This document shows, one piece after another, positions 21,648-32,979 of a stretch of 64,000 bases of DNA. Each line of letters starts with the position of its first letter. Within the stretch, counting starts at the first letter, position 1. Origin of the DNA: Triticum aestivum (taxonomy: Eukaryota > Streptophyta > Magnoliopsida > Poales > Poaceae). Where the stretch lies: the NCBI RefSeq assembly GCF_018294505.1, contig NC_057802.1, positions 555,795,716 to 555,859,715 of the forward strand, read 5' to 3'. The notes under the pieces were generated by a model that ran no database searches, was not told the origin of the DNA, and saw only the letters and a list, made by a program, of their open reading frames with translations. Position numbers and translations under genes: made by a program.

Positions 21648-23372
21648 TGAAGGAAATATGCCCTAGAGGCAATAATAAAGTTAGTCCTTATTTCATGATA
21701 AATGTTTATTATTCATGCTAGAATTGTATTAACCAGAAACTTAGTACATGTGTGAATACATAGACAAAACATAAGTGTCCCTAGTATGCCTCTACTTGAC
21801 TAGCTCGTTTATCAAAGATGGTTATGTTTCCTAACCATATACATGTGTTGTCATTTGATGAACGGGATCACACCATTAGGAGAATGATGTGATGGACAAG
21901 ACCCATTTGTTAGCTTAGCATTATGATCGTTACAGTTTCATTGCTACTGCTTTCTTCATGACTTATACATGTTCCTCATACTATGAGATTATGCAACTCC
22001 CGAATACCGGAGGAACACTTTGTGTGCTATCAAACGTCACAACGTAAATGGGTGATTATAAAGATGCTCTATAGGTGTCTCCGAAGGTATTTGTTGGTTT
22101 GGCATAGATCGAGATTAGGATTTGTCACTCCGTGTTTCGGAGAGGTATCTCTGTGCCCTCTCGGTAATGCCCATCACTATAAGCCTTGCAAGCAATGTGA
22201 CTAATGAGTTAGTTGTGGGGTGAAGTATTATGGAACGAGTAAAGAGACTTGCCGGTAACGAGATTGAACTAGGTATGATGATACCGACGATTGAATCTCG
22301 GGCAAGTAACATACCGATGACAAAGGGAACAACATATGTTGTTATGCGGTTTGACCGATAAAGATCTTCGTAGAATATGTAGGAGCCAATATGAGCATCC
22401 AGGTTCCGCTATTGGTTATTGACCGGAGATGTTTCTCGGTCATGTCTACATAGTTCTCGAACTCGTAGGGCTCGCACGCTTAACGTTCGATGACGATTTG
22501 TATTATGAGTTATGTGATTTGATGTACCGAAGTTTGTTTGGAGTCCCGGATGAGATCACGGACATGATGAGGAGTCTCAAAATTGTCGAGAGGTAAAGAT
22601 TTATATATTGGAAGGTTGCATTTGGACATCGGAATGGTTCTGAGTGATTCGGGCATTTTTTCGGAGTATTGGGAGGTTACCGGAACCCCCCGGGAGAAGT
22701 TATGGGCCCTATGGGCCATAAGAGGGACGCACACCAGCCCACAAGGGGCTGGTGCGCCCCCCCTTGGGCAGGAGGACGATTAGGACTAGGAGAAGGGGGC
22801 TACCCCCTTTCCTTCTCCTTCTCCCTTCCCCCTTTCCTACTCCGTGTGGGAGGTGGAATCCTACTAGGACTAGGGAGTCCCAGTAGGACTCCACACCTTG
22901 GTGCGCCCCCCTAGGGCCGGCTGCCTCTCCCTCTCCCTCCTTTATATACGGGGGCAAGGGGAACCCCAAAGCCACACAAGTTGATCTTTTAGCCGTGTGC
23001 GGTGCCCCCCTCCACAGTTACACATCTCGGTCATATTGTCGTAGTGCTTAGGCGAAGCTTTGCGCCGGTAACTTCATCATCACCGTCACCACGTCATCGT
23101 GCTGACGGAACTCTCCCTCGGCCTCAACTGGATCAAGAGTTCGAGGGACGTCACCGAGCTGAACATGTGCTGATCGCGAAGGTGCCATACGTTCGGTACT
23201 TGGATCGGTTAGATCGCGAAGACGTTCGACTACATCAACCACGTTACTAAACGCTTCCGCTTTCGGTCTATGAGGGTACGTGGACACACTCTCCCCGCTC
23301 GTTGCTATGCTTCTCCTAGTTAGATCTTGTGTGATCGTAGGATTTTTTTTTGAAATACTACGTTTCCCAACA
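21648..23372 (+). repeat. Angela 5' LTR (1725 bp)
   Basis: Begins TGAAGGAAATATGCCC and ends TTTCCCAACA. Length and text match Angela/BARE-type LTRs. It contains two strong inverted repeats (22732-22754 and 22853-22894) upstream of a TATA box. Confidence 0.9.
22853..22949 (+). promoter_or_regulatory. Angela LTR core promoter: hairpin plus TATA box
   Basis: An imperfect palindrome (22853-22894, GTGGAATCCTACT...AGTAGGACTCCAC) is followed 48 bases on by TTTATATAC (22941-22949), the TATA box position known for BARE/Angela LTRs. Confidence 0.65.
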
Positions 23373-23373
23373 G

Positions 23374-23386
23374 TGGCATCCGAGCC
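23374..23386 (+). other. Angela primer binding site, diverged
   Basis: TGGCATCCGAGCC lies just after the LTR. It differs from the usual initiator tRNA-Met site TGGTATCAGAGCC at two positions. Confidence 0.7.
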
Positions 23387-24285
23387 AGGTCTATGCGTAG
23401 ATGTTATATGCATGAGTAGAACACAAAGAGTTGTGGGCGATAATAGTCATACTGCTTACCAGCATGTCATACTTTGATTCGGCGGTATTCTTGGATGAAG
23501 CGGCCCAGACCGACATTACATGACTGCGTTCATGAGACTGGTTCTACCGCCGTGCTTTGCACACAGGTGGCTAGTGGGTGTCTGTTTCTCCAACTTTAGT
23601 TGAATCGAGTTTGGCTACGCCCAGTCCTTGTTGAAGGTTAAAACAACACACTTGACGAAAAATCGTTGTGGTTTTGATGCGTAGGTAAGAACGGTTCTTG
23701 CTGAAAGCCCGTAGCAGCCACGTAAAACTTGCAACAACAAAGTAAAGGACGTCTAACTTGTTTTTGCAGGGCTTGCTGTGATGTGATATGGTCAAGACGT
23801 GATGATATATAAATTGTTGTATGAGATGATCATGTTTTGTAACAGTTATCGGCAACTGGCAGGAGCCGTATGGTTGTCGCTTTATTGTATTAAATGCAAT
23901 CGCCATGTAATTGCTTGACTTTATCACTAAGCGGTAGCGATAGTCGTAGAAGCAATAGTTGGCGAGACGACAACGACGCTTCGATGGAGATCAAGGTGTC
24001 AAGCCGGTGACGATGGTGATCATGACGGTGCTTTGGAGATGGAGATCAAAGGCACAAGATGATGATGGCCATATCATATCACTTATTTGATTGCATGCGA
24101 TGTTTATCCTTTATGCATCTTATTTTGCATAGTACGGCGGTAGCAATATAAGATGATCTCTCACTAAAATTTCAAGGTATAAGTGTTATCCCTGAGTATG
24201 CACCGTTGCGACAGTTCTTCGTGTTGAGACACCACGTGATGATCGGGTGTGATAAGCTCTACGTTCACATACAACGGGTGCAAGC
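23387..24285 (+). other. Angela leader, first part
   Basis: Untranslated leader between primer site and gag. No open frame of note. It ends with CAAGC (24281-24285), the left target copy of the gypsy insertion. Confidence 0.75.
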
Positions 24286-25806
24286 TGATGACCCACAAGT
24301 ATAGGGGATCTATCGTAGTCCTTTCGATAAGTAAGAGTGTCGAACCCAACGAGGAGCAGAAGGAAATGATAAGCGGTTTTCAGTAAGGTATTCTCTGCAA
24401 GTACTGAAATAAGTGGTAACAGATAGTTTTGTGATAGGATAATTTGTAACGAGCAACAAGTAACAAAAGTAAATAAAGTGCAGCAAGGTGGCCCAATCCT
24501 TTTTATAGCAAAGGACAAGCCTGGACAAACTCTTATATAGAGAAAAGCGCTCCCGAGGACACATGGGAATTATCGTTAAGCTAGTTTTCATCACGTTCAT
24601 ATGATTCGCGTTCGGTACTTTGATAATTTGATATGTGGGTGGACCGGTGCTTGGGTGCTGTTCTTACTTGAACAAGCATCCCACTTATGATTAACCTCTA
24701 TTGCAAGCATCCGCAACTACAACAAAAGTATTAAGGTAAACCTAACCATAGCATGAAACATATGGATCCAAATCAGCCCCTTACGAAGCAACGCATAAAC
24801 TAGGGTTTAAGCTTCTGTCACTCTAGCAACCCATCATCTACTTATTACTTCCCAATGCCTTCCTCTAGGCCCAAATAATGGTGAAGTGTTATGTAGTCGA
24901 CGTTCACATAACACCACTAGAGGATAGACAACATACATCTCATCAAAATATCGAACGAATACCAAATTCACATGACTACTAATAGCAAGACTTCTCCCAT
25001 GTCCTCAGGAACAAACGTAACTACTCACAAAGCATATTCATGTTCATAATCAGAGGGGTATTAATATGCATATAGGATCTGAACATATGATCTTCCACCA
25101 AATAAACCAACTAGCATCAACTACAAGGAGTAATCAACACTACTAGCAACCTACTAGTACCAATCCCGGACTTGGAGACAAGAATTGGATACAAGAGATG
25201 AACTAGGGTTTTGAGAGGAGATGGTGCTGGTGAAGATGTTGATGGAGATTGCCCTCTCCCGATGAGAGGAGCGTTGGTGATGACGATGGCGATGATTTCC
25301 CCCTCCCGGAGGGAAGTGTCCCCGGCAGAACAGCTCTGCCGGAGCCCTAGATTGGTTCCGCCAAGGTTCCGCCTCGTGGCGGCGGAGTCTCGTCCCGAAA
25401 GGTTGCTTATGATTTTTCCCTTGACGAAAGACTTCATATAGCAGAAGATGGCCACCGGAGAGCCAACAGGGGGCCCACGAGGCAGGGGGGCGCGCCCTGG
25501 GGGTAGGGCGCGCCCCCCACCCTCGTGGCCAGGTGGGGCCCCCTCTGACGTACTTCTTCCGCTCAATATTTTTTATTATTTCCAAAAATAACTTTCGTGG
25601 AGTTTCAGGACTTTTGGAGTTGTGCAGAATAGGTCTCTAATATTTGCTCCTTTTCCAGCCCAGAATTCCAGCTGCCGGCATTCTCCCTCCTTATGTAAAC
25701 CTTGTAAAATAAGAGAGAATAGGCATAAGTATTGTGACATAAGTGTAATAACAGCCCATAATGCAATAAATATCGATATAAAAGCATGATGCAAAATGGA
25801 CGTAAA
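24286..25806 (-). repeat. 3' LTR of the Athila-type element
   Basis: Starts TGATGACCCACAAG on the plus strand. At its inner end it reads GGACGTAAAGC, whereas the other LTR reads GGACGTATCA, so the first bases of the LTR (element sense) and the polypurine tract have been lost in a small deletion. Confidence 0.88.
25432..25528 (-). promoter_or_regulatory. LTR GC hairpin (54 nt) plus TATA-like box
   Basis: CCACGAGG, CA, a 13-nt GC arm, an 8-base loop, the matching arm, AC and CCTCGTGG form an almost perfect stem (25475-25528). In element sense it is followed after 33 bases by CTATATGAAG (25441-25432). The other LTR has the same at 34169-34222 with some decay. Confidence 0.6.
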
Positions 25807-27362
25807 GCTTAGACCTCGCTTGTCCTCAAGCGGAAGCCGATAACGATAAATATGTCCACATGTTTAGAGGTAGAGGTGTCGATAAAATAAAATACGGACA
25901 TGAGGGCATCATGATTATTCTCATAACAGCAACATATATGGATATTGTCATATGATTTCTTATGCTCAAGTAATAATCTATTCACAATGCCAAGTATGAA
26001 TCAGAAACTTTATTGAGAACTAACAAACTATAATCTCAGTCATTGAAGCAATTGCAATTTATCATAACATCAGAAAGAGTCTATGTCAGAGCTTTCTAGC
26101 AAGTCCACATACTCAACTATCATTTAGTCTTTCATAATTGCTAACACTCACGCAATACTTGTGGTTACGGAGTTTTAATCGGACACAGAGAAAGATAGGG
26201 GCTTATAGTTTCGCCTCCCAACCTTTTACCTCAAGGGTAATGTCAACAATAATAATTCATGCTAACCCATATCCAATTAGATATATGTATCAGGATCTTT
26301 CCAACACCCTGTGCTTGCCAAAGGATAAAATGTAAAAAGGAAAGGTGAAGATCACCATGACTCTTGCATAAGGTAGAAGATAATAATAAAAGATAGGCCC
26401 TTCGCAGAGGGAAGCAGAGGTTGCCATGCGCTTTCAGGGTTGGATGCACAAAATCTTAATGCGAAAGAACGTCACTTTATATTGCCCCTTGTGATATGAA
26501 CCTTTATTATGCAGTCCGTCGCTTTTATTTCTTCCACATCACAAGATCGTATAAAGCTTATTTCCTCCACACCAATCAATCATACATATTTAGAGAGCAA
26601 TTTTTATTGCTTGCACCGATGACAACTTACTTGAAGGATCTTACTCAATCCATAGGTAGATATGGTGGACTCTCATGGCAAAACTGGTTTAAGGGTTTTT
26701 GGAAGCACAAGTAGTATCTCTACTTGGTGCTAAGAATTTGGCTAGCATGAGGGGGAAAGGCAAGCTCAACATGTTGGATGATCCATGACAATATACTTTA
26801 TCTCAGATATAAGAAAACATAACCCATTACGTTGTCTTCCTTGTCCAACATCAACTCTTTAGCATGTCATATTTTAATGAGTGCTCCCAATCATAAAAGA
26901 TGTCTATGATAGTATATCTATATGTGAAACCTCTCTTTCTTTATTACTTCCTATTAATTGCAACGATGACCAAAGCTATGCTTGTCAACTCTCAACAATT
27001 TTTAATCATCATACTCTTTCTATGTGAAGTCATTACTCTCGATAAGATCAATATGATCTCTTTGTTTCTTTTTATTCCTTTCTCTTTTCTTTTATTCACT
27101 CAAGATCATGGCAAAATAATCAAGCCCTTGACTCAACACTAATCTTTATTATATAGCTCACGGACTCGATTACATAGAGAGATCGTAAAGCAAAACTCAA
27201 AACTAGATCGTACCATAAACTTTATTCTACTAGATCAAGATACTACTAATGGGATCGAACTAAGAAAAACGGTAAAGATAGGAGTGTGATGGTGATACGA
27301 TACCGGGGCATCTCCCCCAAGCTTGGCAGTTGCCAAGGGGAGTGCCCATACCCAAGTGATTA
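25807..27362 (-). other. 3' untranslated region of the Athila-type element
   Basis: About 1.55 kb between the accessory ORF and the 3' LTR (element sense). AT-rich, with only short open frames and no recognised domain. It is where an env-like gene sits in some Athila elements, but none is visible. Confidence 0.65.
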
Positions 27363-27808
27363 TGTCTCCTTCTTCGGGGATGGTGTAATATTCTTGGCGA
27401 TGATGCCTCTCAGGATACGATTCTCCTCCTCGAGCTTATTGACTTGCTGCTTGAGGTCCATTATTTCCTTACGAAGCTTTCCTGTAATAGCTAAAGCTCC
27501 TTGCACCAAGGGTGTTGCATAGCTGCGGGAGAACAAGCGACACTCTTCTTCATATTTTCATAAGAAATAAATCTAACATTGGAAGGGATAACCGAGTTTG
27601 GAATGGCTGAGCTCTGTAGTTCTCCCATCGTGAACCTAGCTCGGAAGCGAGAAGTGACTTCTTGATCCTCCATGGAATCTATCCTCATCAAATCAGCCTC
27701 CAGCTCTTCCTCCGTTGCTGGCCCAAAGTGGTCAGCGTCGCTGTTTGTCCTTGGTTCCGATGCCGGATGAGACACCCGGCTCTCCCCGACTGACTCTTGA
27801 GAGGACAT
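27363..27808 (-). pseudogene. Accessory ORF with predicted coiled coil, one frameshift
   Basis: A minus-strand frame starting MSSQESVGESRVSHPASEPR runs 105 residues to 27491. A one-base shift near 27490-27500 lets it continue in another frame to a stop at about 27363. That continuation contains DLKQQVNKLEEENRILRG, a leucine/charged heptad pattern typical of a coiled coil. The protein is acidic, Ser/Glu-rich and about 145 residues if joined. It lies downstream of integrase, where Athila relatives carry extra genes. I know no function. A TATA-like tract (27887-27900) and a GC hairpin (27963-28016) lie just upstream, which suggests its own promoter. Confidence 0.55.
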
Positions 27809-27886
27809 CTTGCCCTAATCTGCAGCTGCAACAACTCGAAACAAGAACAGAGAATATTTGCGTGATACAGGAGTCAAAACCTTCGG

Positions 27887-28016
27887 GAGAATATATAATG
27901 AATTTTACCGACCAAAATACGTATCGTGCAAGAAAATGGAGTCCGGAGAGCACACGAGGTGCCCACGAGGTAGGGGGCGCGCCCAGTAGGGTAGGGCGCG
28001 CCCTCCACCCTCGTGG
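27887..28016 (-). promoter_or_regulatory. Possible internal promoter: LTR-type hairpin plus TATA
   Basis: 27963-28016 is a 54-nt hairpin with the same layout as the LTR hairpin: CCACGAGG, 2 bases, GC arm, loop, GC arm, 2 bases, CCTCGTGG. In element sense it is followed 62 bases on by CATTATATATTC (27900-27889) and then by the accessory ORF start at 27808. It lies between the pol stop (28134) and that ORF. Confidence 0.4.
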
Positions 28017-28133
28017 AGCCCTCGTGTCCTTCCCGAACTGCTTCTTATTTTTCTATTTTTCTAAATATTCCAAGACGGAGAAATATTGCCATAAAAACTG
28101 TTTTGGAGTCGGTTTACTTACCGTACCACATAC

Positions 28134-30305
28134 CTATTCCTTTTCGGAGTCTGAAACGTTCCGGAAAGTGTCCCTTATGTATTCCTCCGGGGTTACGGTT
28201 TCAATAACATTGGTTTCAACATTTATGGGATTACCTGAGATATAATGTTTGATTCTTTGACCGTTCACCACCTTCGGATTTGTGCCTTCGAAGTTGTTGA
28301 TTTTTATGGCACCGGAACGATAGACCTCCTCGATAACGTAAGGGCCTTCCCATTTAGAGAGAAGTTTTCCTGCAAAAAATCTTAAACGAGAGTTGTATAG
28401 CAATACATAATCACCTACATTAAACTCACGCTTTTGTATCCTTTTGTCATGCCATCTTTTAACTTTTTCTTTAAACAACTTGGCATTTTCATAAGCTTGG
28501 GTTCTCCATTCATCAAGTGAGCTAATATCAAATAACCTCTTCTCACCGGCAAGTTTGAAATCATAGTTGAGCTCTTTAATAGCCCAATATGCCTTATGTT
28601 CTAGTTCGAGAGGTAAGTGACATGCTTTTCCATAAACCATTTTATACGGAGACATACCCATAGGATTTTTATATGCAGTTCTATAGGCCCATAATGCATC
28701 ATCAAGTTTCTTGGACCAATTCTTTCTAGATCTATTAACAGTCTTTTGCAAAATTAATTTGAGCTCTCTATTACTCAATTCTACTTGACCACTAGACTGT
28801 GGGTGATAAGGAGATGCAATTCTATGATTAACATCATACTTAGCAAGCATTTTACGAAAAGCACCATGAATAAAATGTGAACCACCATCAGTCATTAAAT
28901 ATCTAGGGACTCCAAACCTCGGAAAAATAACTTCTTTAAGCATTTTAATAGAAGTGTTATGATCAGCACTACTAGTTGGAATAGCTTCTACCCACTTAGT
29001 AACGTAATCAACAGCAACTAAAATATGTGTGTATCCATTAGAGGCAGGAAAAGGTCCCATATAATCAAAGCCCCAAACATCAAATGGTTCAATAACAAGT
29101 GAATAATTCATAGGCATTTCTTGACGTCTACTAATATTACCAATTCTTTGACATTCATCACAAGATAAGACAAACTTACGGGCATCCTTGAAGAGAGTAG
29201 GCCAATAAAAACCAGATTGCAATACCTTATGTGCAGTTCTATCTCCAGCGTGGTGTCCTCCATAAGCCTCGGAGTGACACTTGCGTAGGATCTGTTCCTG
29301 TTCATGCTCAGGTACACAACGTCTAATAACACCATCTACTCCTTCTTTATAAAGATGTGGGTCATCCCAAAAGTAATGTCTCAAATCATAGAAAAACTTT
29401 TTCTTTTGCTGGTATGTGAAACTAGGTGGTATAAATTTAGCAACAATATAATTAGCATAATCAGCATACCATGGAGTAGTACGAGAGGCATTTATGACAT
29501 TTAATTGCTCATCAGGAAAGCTATCATCAATAGGTAGTGGGTCATCAAGAACATTTTCTAACCTAGACAAGTTGTCTGCAACGGGGTTCTCAGCTCCCTT
29601 TCTATCAACAATATGCAAATCAAATTCTTGTAGCAAGAGAACCCATCTAATAAGTCTAGGTTTAGCATCTTTCTTTTCCATAAGATATTTAATAGCAGCA
29701 TGATCCGTGTGAATAGTTACTTTAGAATCAACAATATAAGGTCTGAACTTATCACAAGCAAATACAACTGCTAAGAATTCTTTTTCAGTAGTAGCATAAT
29801 TTCTTTGAGCATTGTCTAGAGTTTTACTAGCATATTGAATAACATTTAATTTCTTATCAACTCTTTGCCCTAGAACAGCACCTACAGCATAATCACTAGC
29901 ATCACACATAATTTCAAAGGGTAAATTCCAATCAGGTGGCTGAACAATAGGTGCAGAGATCAATGCTTTCTTAAGTATTTCAAATGCTTCTACACAATCA
30001 TCATCAAAGACAAATGGTATATCTTTTTGTAATAAATTAGTCAGAGGCCGAGAAATTTTTGAGAAGTCCTTAATGAACCTCCTATAAAATCCGGCGTGAC
30101 CAAGGAAACTTCTTATACCTTTGATGTCCTTGGGACATGGCATCTTTTCAATAGCATCAACCTTGGCTTTATCAACCTCAATACCTCTTTCAGAAACTTT
30201 ATGCCCCAAGACAATACCTTCATTAACCATAAAGTGGCACTTTTCCCAATTCAAGACAAGATTAGTTTCTTCACATCTCTGCAAAACTCGATCAAGGTTG
30301 CTCAA
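28134..30305 (-). CDS. Athila-type pol, C-terminal part: RT end, RNase H, integrase
   Basis: 723 residues. They begin in the RT thumb just after the catalytic FMDD ([20 protein letters not shown]). RNase H lies at about residues 120-250 ([17 protein letters not shown], then [12 protein letters not shown] and [10 protein letters not shown]). The integrase zinc domain is [17 protein letters not shown]...CDECQRIG (about 340-385). The integrase core has [16 protein letters not shown] and GQVELSN, giving the D, D and E. A C-terminal region with [18 protein letters not shown] follows. It would reverse-transcribe element RNA, degrade the template and insert the copy. The open frame is unbroken; its separation from the N-terminal RT part is one base near 30330. 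Confidence 0.92.
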   Translation of the reverse strand: MSNLDRVLQRCEETNLVLNWEKCHFMVNEGIVLGHKVSERGIEVDKAKVDAIEKMPCPKDIKGIRSFLGHAGFYRRFIKDFSKISRPLTNLLQKDIPFVFDDDCVEAFEILKKALISAPIVQPPDWNLPFEIMCDASDYAVGAVLGQRVDKKLNVIQYASKTLDNAQRNYATTEKEFLAVVFACDKFRPYIVDSKVTIHTDHAAIKYLMEKKDAKPRLIRWVLLLQEFDLHIVDRKGAENPVADNLSRLENVLDDPLPIDDSFPDEQLNVINASRTTPWYADYANYIVAKFIPPSFTYQQKKKFFYDLRHYFWDDPHLYKEGVDGVIRRCVPEHEQEQILRKCHSEAYGGHHAGDRTAHKVLQSGFYWPTLFKDARKFVLSCDECQRIGNISRRQEMPMNYSLVIEPFDVWGFDYMGPFPASNGYTHILVAVDYVTKWVEAIPTSSADHNTSIKMLKEVIFPRFGVPRYLMTDGGSHFIHGAFRKMLAKYDVNHRIASPYHPQSSGQVELSNRELKLILQKTVNRSRKNWSKKLDDALWAYRTAYKNPMGMSPYKMVYGKACHLPLELEHKAYWAIKELNYDFKLAGEKRLFDISSLDEWRTQAYENAKLFKEKVKRWHDKRIQKREFNVGDYVLLYNSRLRFFAGKLLSKWEGPYVIEEVYRSGAIKINNFEGTNPKVVNGQRIKHYISGNPINVETNVIETVTPEEYIRDTFRNVSDSEKE

Positions 30306-31096
30306 GCAATCATCAAAAGAGGATCCATAAACGGAAAATCGTCCATGAAAACCTCACAAATCTTTTCACAAAAGTCAGAGAATATAGCCATCATGCATCT
30401 TTGAAAGGTAGCAGGTGCATTACATAAACCAAAAGGCATACGTCTATAAGCAAAAGTACCAAAAGGGCAAGTAAAAGTAGTCTTTGATTGATCATTGGCT
30501 GACACAGGTATTTGAGAGAAACCAGAATAACCATCTAGAAAGCAAAAATGTGTATGTTTGGATAATCTTTCTAGCATTTGATCGATAAAAGGTAAGGGGT
30601 AATGATCCTTTTTAGTAGCCTTATTTAATTTGCGGAAATCAATTACCATCCTATAACCTGTAATAATTCTTTGCGGAATCAATTCATCTTTATCATTAGG
30701 AACGACGGTAATACCTCCCTTCTTAGGGACACAATGGACAGGACTTACCCACTGACTATCAGCAACGGGATAAATTATACCTGCCTCAAGGAGCTTTAGT
30801 ATTTCTTTTCTTACCACTTCTTTCATCTTAGGATTCAGCCTTCGTTGATGATCACGAACCGGTTTGGCATCTTCTTCCAAATTTATTTTATGTTGACATA
30901 GAGTGGGACTAATGCCCTTAAGATCATCAAGAGTATATCCAATAGCAGCACGGTGCTTCTTCAGAGTTTTCAATAATCTCTCTTCTTCATGCTCTGAAAG
31001 GTTAGCACTAATAATAACAGGATATATCTTTTTCTCATCAAGATAAGCATATTTAAGAGTATCAGGCAACGGTTTTAAGCTCAAACACGGGATCAC
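30302..31096 (-). pseudogene. Athila-type RT N-terminal part, frameshifted after FMDD
   Basis: 264 residues covering the RT fingers and palm: SQWVSPVHCVPKKGG, then YRMVIDFRKLNKATKKDHYP, then FCFLDGYSGFSQIPV, then FGLCNAPATFQRCM and the catalytic FMDD at the end. Directly after FMDDF the frame is lost at a run of T on the coding strand (about 30333-30340); the next frame is 30305-28134. The start at 31096 is not a real start: this frame is joined to gag-protease by a second one-base shift at an A run (about 31070-31075). Both breaks are in homopolymers, so sequencing error or recent mutation are both possible. Confidence 0.88.
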
Positions 31097-32873
31097 CCTT
31101 GGGTGGAGGAGGATCCCCTAGGATTTCAACAGGCAAATTGTGTTTCAGGATGGGTTCCTGTTTAAAGAATACTTCATCTATTTCCCTTCTTTCATTCATA
31201 AACATATCATTTTCATGGTCTAGCAAATATTGTTCTAAAGGATCACTAGGAGGCACGGCAATAGAAGCAAGACCAATTATTTCATCCTTACTAGGCAATT
31301 CCTCTTCACGGTGTTGTCTACTAAATTTAGAGAAATTAAATTCACGAGACATATCACCCAAACCAATAGTAACAACATCCTTTTCGCAGTCTATCCTAGC
31401 ATTAACAGTGTTCAAGAAGGGTCTACCAAATATAATGGGACAAAAGCTATCTTGTGGGGAACCAAGAACAAGAAAATCAGCAGGATATTTAGTTTTCCCA
31501 CACAAGACTTCAACATCTCTAACAATTCCCATTGGTGATATAGTATCTCTATTGGCAAGCTTAATTGTGACATCAATATCTTCTAACTCAGTAGGTGCAA
31601 TATCATGCTTAATTTCTTTGTATAAGGCAATAGGTATTGCACTAGCACTAGCACCCATATCACATAAGCCATGATAACAATGATCTCCTATTTTAACAGA
31701 AATAACAGGCATGCCTACCACAGGTCTATGTTTATCTTTAGCACAAGGTTTGGCAATTCTAGCAGTTTCACCGCAGAAATAAATAACATGCCCATCAATA
31801 TTATCAGCCAAGAGATCTTTAACAATAGCAATATTAGGTTCAACTTTAACTTGCTCAGGAGGTGTATAAGTTCTAATATTGCTTTTACGAACCACAGTTG
31901 AAGCTTTAGCATGATCCTTTATCCTAACAGGGAAAGGTGGTTTCTCAACATAAGAAGTAGGAACAATAGGATCATTATAAGTGATAGTCTTTTCTTCAAC
32001 TTTAATAGGTGCAGCTACTTTTACTTCTATGGGAGGATGATATTTAAACCACTTCTCCTTGGGGAGATCAACATAAGTAGCAAAAGATTCACAGAAAGAA
32101 GCTACTATCTCAGAGTCAAGTCCATATTTAGTGCTAAATTTACGGAAAACATCGGTATCCATAAAAGATTTAACACAATCAAACTTAGGTGTCATACCTG
32201 ACTCCTTACCTTCGTCGAGATCCCAATCTTCAGAGTTGCGTTTAATTCTATCCAATAAATTCCATTTGAATTCAATAGTCTTCATCATAAAAGAGCCAGC
32301 ACAAGAAGTATCGAGCATGGATTGATTATTACGAGAAAGCCGAGCATAAAAACTTTGAAGAATTATTTCTCTTGAGAGCTCATGATTGGGGCATGAATAT
32401 AACATTGATTTAAGCCTCCCCCAAGCTTGAGCGATGCTTTCTCCTTCGCGAGGCCAAAAATTATATATATAATTGCGATCACGATGAACAAGATGCATAG
32501 GATAAAACTTCTGATGAAATTCCAATTTCAATCGTTTGTAGTTCCATGACCCCGTATCATCACATAGCCTATACCATGTCGATGCATCTCCCTCCAAAGA
32601 TAAAGGGAAGACCTTCTTCTTAACAACATCATCGGGTATACCTGCAAGCTTAAATAATCCACAAACTTCATCCACATAGATTAGGTGCTCATCAGGATGC
32701 TTTGTTCCATCTCCTGCAAAAGGATTAGCTAGCAGTTTTTCTAACATACCCGAAGGAACTTCAAAGGGAACATTTTCATTTTCAGTAGGTTCAGTAGGTT
32801 GAGGAGCAACTCTTTGCTCTACTGGTCGGGGTGAAGATACCCCAAACAAGCCCCTCAGAGGATTACTTTCCAT
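31062..32873 (-). CDS. Athila-type gag-protease polyprotein
   Basis: 603 residues, starting MESNPLRGLFGVSSPRP about 100 bases after the 5' LTR. Residues 40-230 are the retrotransposon gag domain (LLANPFAGDGTKHPDEHL, then LSLEGDASTWYRLCD, then FHQKFYPMHLVHR). No zinc knuckle is evident, as is common in the Athila lineage. An aspartic protease follows with LCDMGASASAIP (about residue 405), where Asp-Met-Gly replaces the usual Asp-Thr/Ser-Gly, and IIFGRPFLNTVNARID. The frame ends at an A run where a one-base shift would lead into RT. Gag forms the virus-like particle; the protease cuts the polyprotein. Confidence 0.9.
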   Translation of the reverse strand: MESNPLRGLFGVSSPRPVEQRVAPQPTEPTENENVPFEVPSGMLEKLLANPFAGDGTKHPDEHLIYVDEVCGLFKLAGIPDDVVKKKVFPLSLEGDASTWYRLCDDTGSWNYKRLKLEFHQKFYPMHLVHRDRNYIYNFWPREGESIAQAWGRLKSMLYSCPNHELSREIILQSFYARLSRNNQSMLDTSCAGSFMMKTIEFKWNLLDRIKRNSEDWDLDEGKESGMTPKFDCVKSFMDTDVFRKFSTKYGLDSEIVASFCESFATYVDLPKEKWFKYHPPIEVKVAAPIKVEEKTITYNDPIVPTSYVEKPPFPVRIKDHAKASTVVRKSNIRTYTPPEQVKVEPNIAIVKDLLADNIDGHVIYFCGETARIAKPCAKDKHRPVVGMPVISVKIGDHCYHGLCDMGASASAIPIALYKEIKHDIAPTELEDIDVTIKLANRDTISPMGIVRDVEVLCGKTKYPADFLVLGSPQDSFCPIIFGRPFLNTVNARIDCEKDVVTIGLGDMSREFNFSKFSRQHREEELPSKDEIIGLASIAVPPSDPLEQYLLDHENDMFMNERREIDEVFFKQEPILKHNLPVEILGDPPPPKGDPVFELKTVA

Positions 32874-32950
32874 AGTAACAAGTGACAGTAAATTTCAGCA
32901 CACTATATAAATTTTTCCTTACCAAATTCCACCTACCAAAGGCGCTTCAC

Positions 32951-32968
32951 TCCCCGGCAACGGCGCCA
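32951..32968 (-). other. Primer binding site (tRNA-Asp)
   Basis: The minus strand reads TGGCGCCGTTGCCGGGGA, complementary to the 3' end of plant tRNA-Asp. It lies 11 bases inside the 5' LTR (element sense), a spacing shared with the Sabrina-like element here. Confidence 0.88.
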
Positions 32969-32979
32969 GAAAAGAGTCT

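Noticed and set aside
31062..31080. Programmed ribosomal frameshift between protease and RT
   Set aside because: The shift needed is +1 at CTTAAAACC, with no known slippery signal, while a one-base insertion in the A run explains it more simply.
31099..31674. 191-aa plus-strand frame
   Set aside because: Antisense shadow of the minus-strand gag-protease gene.
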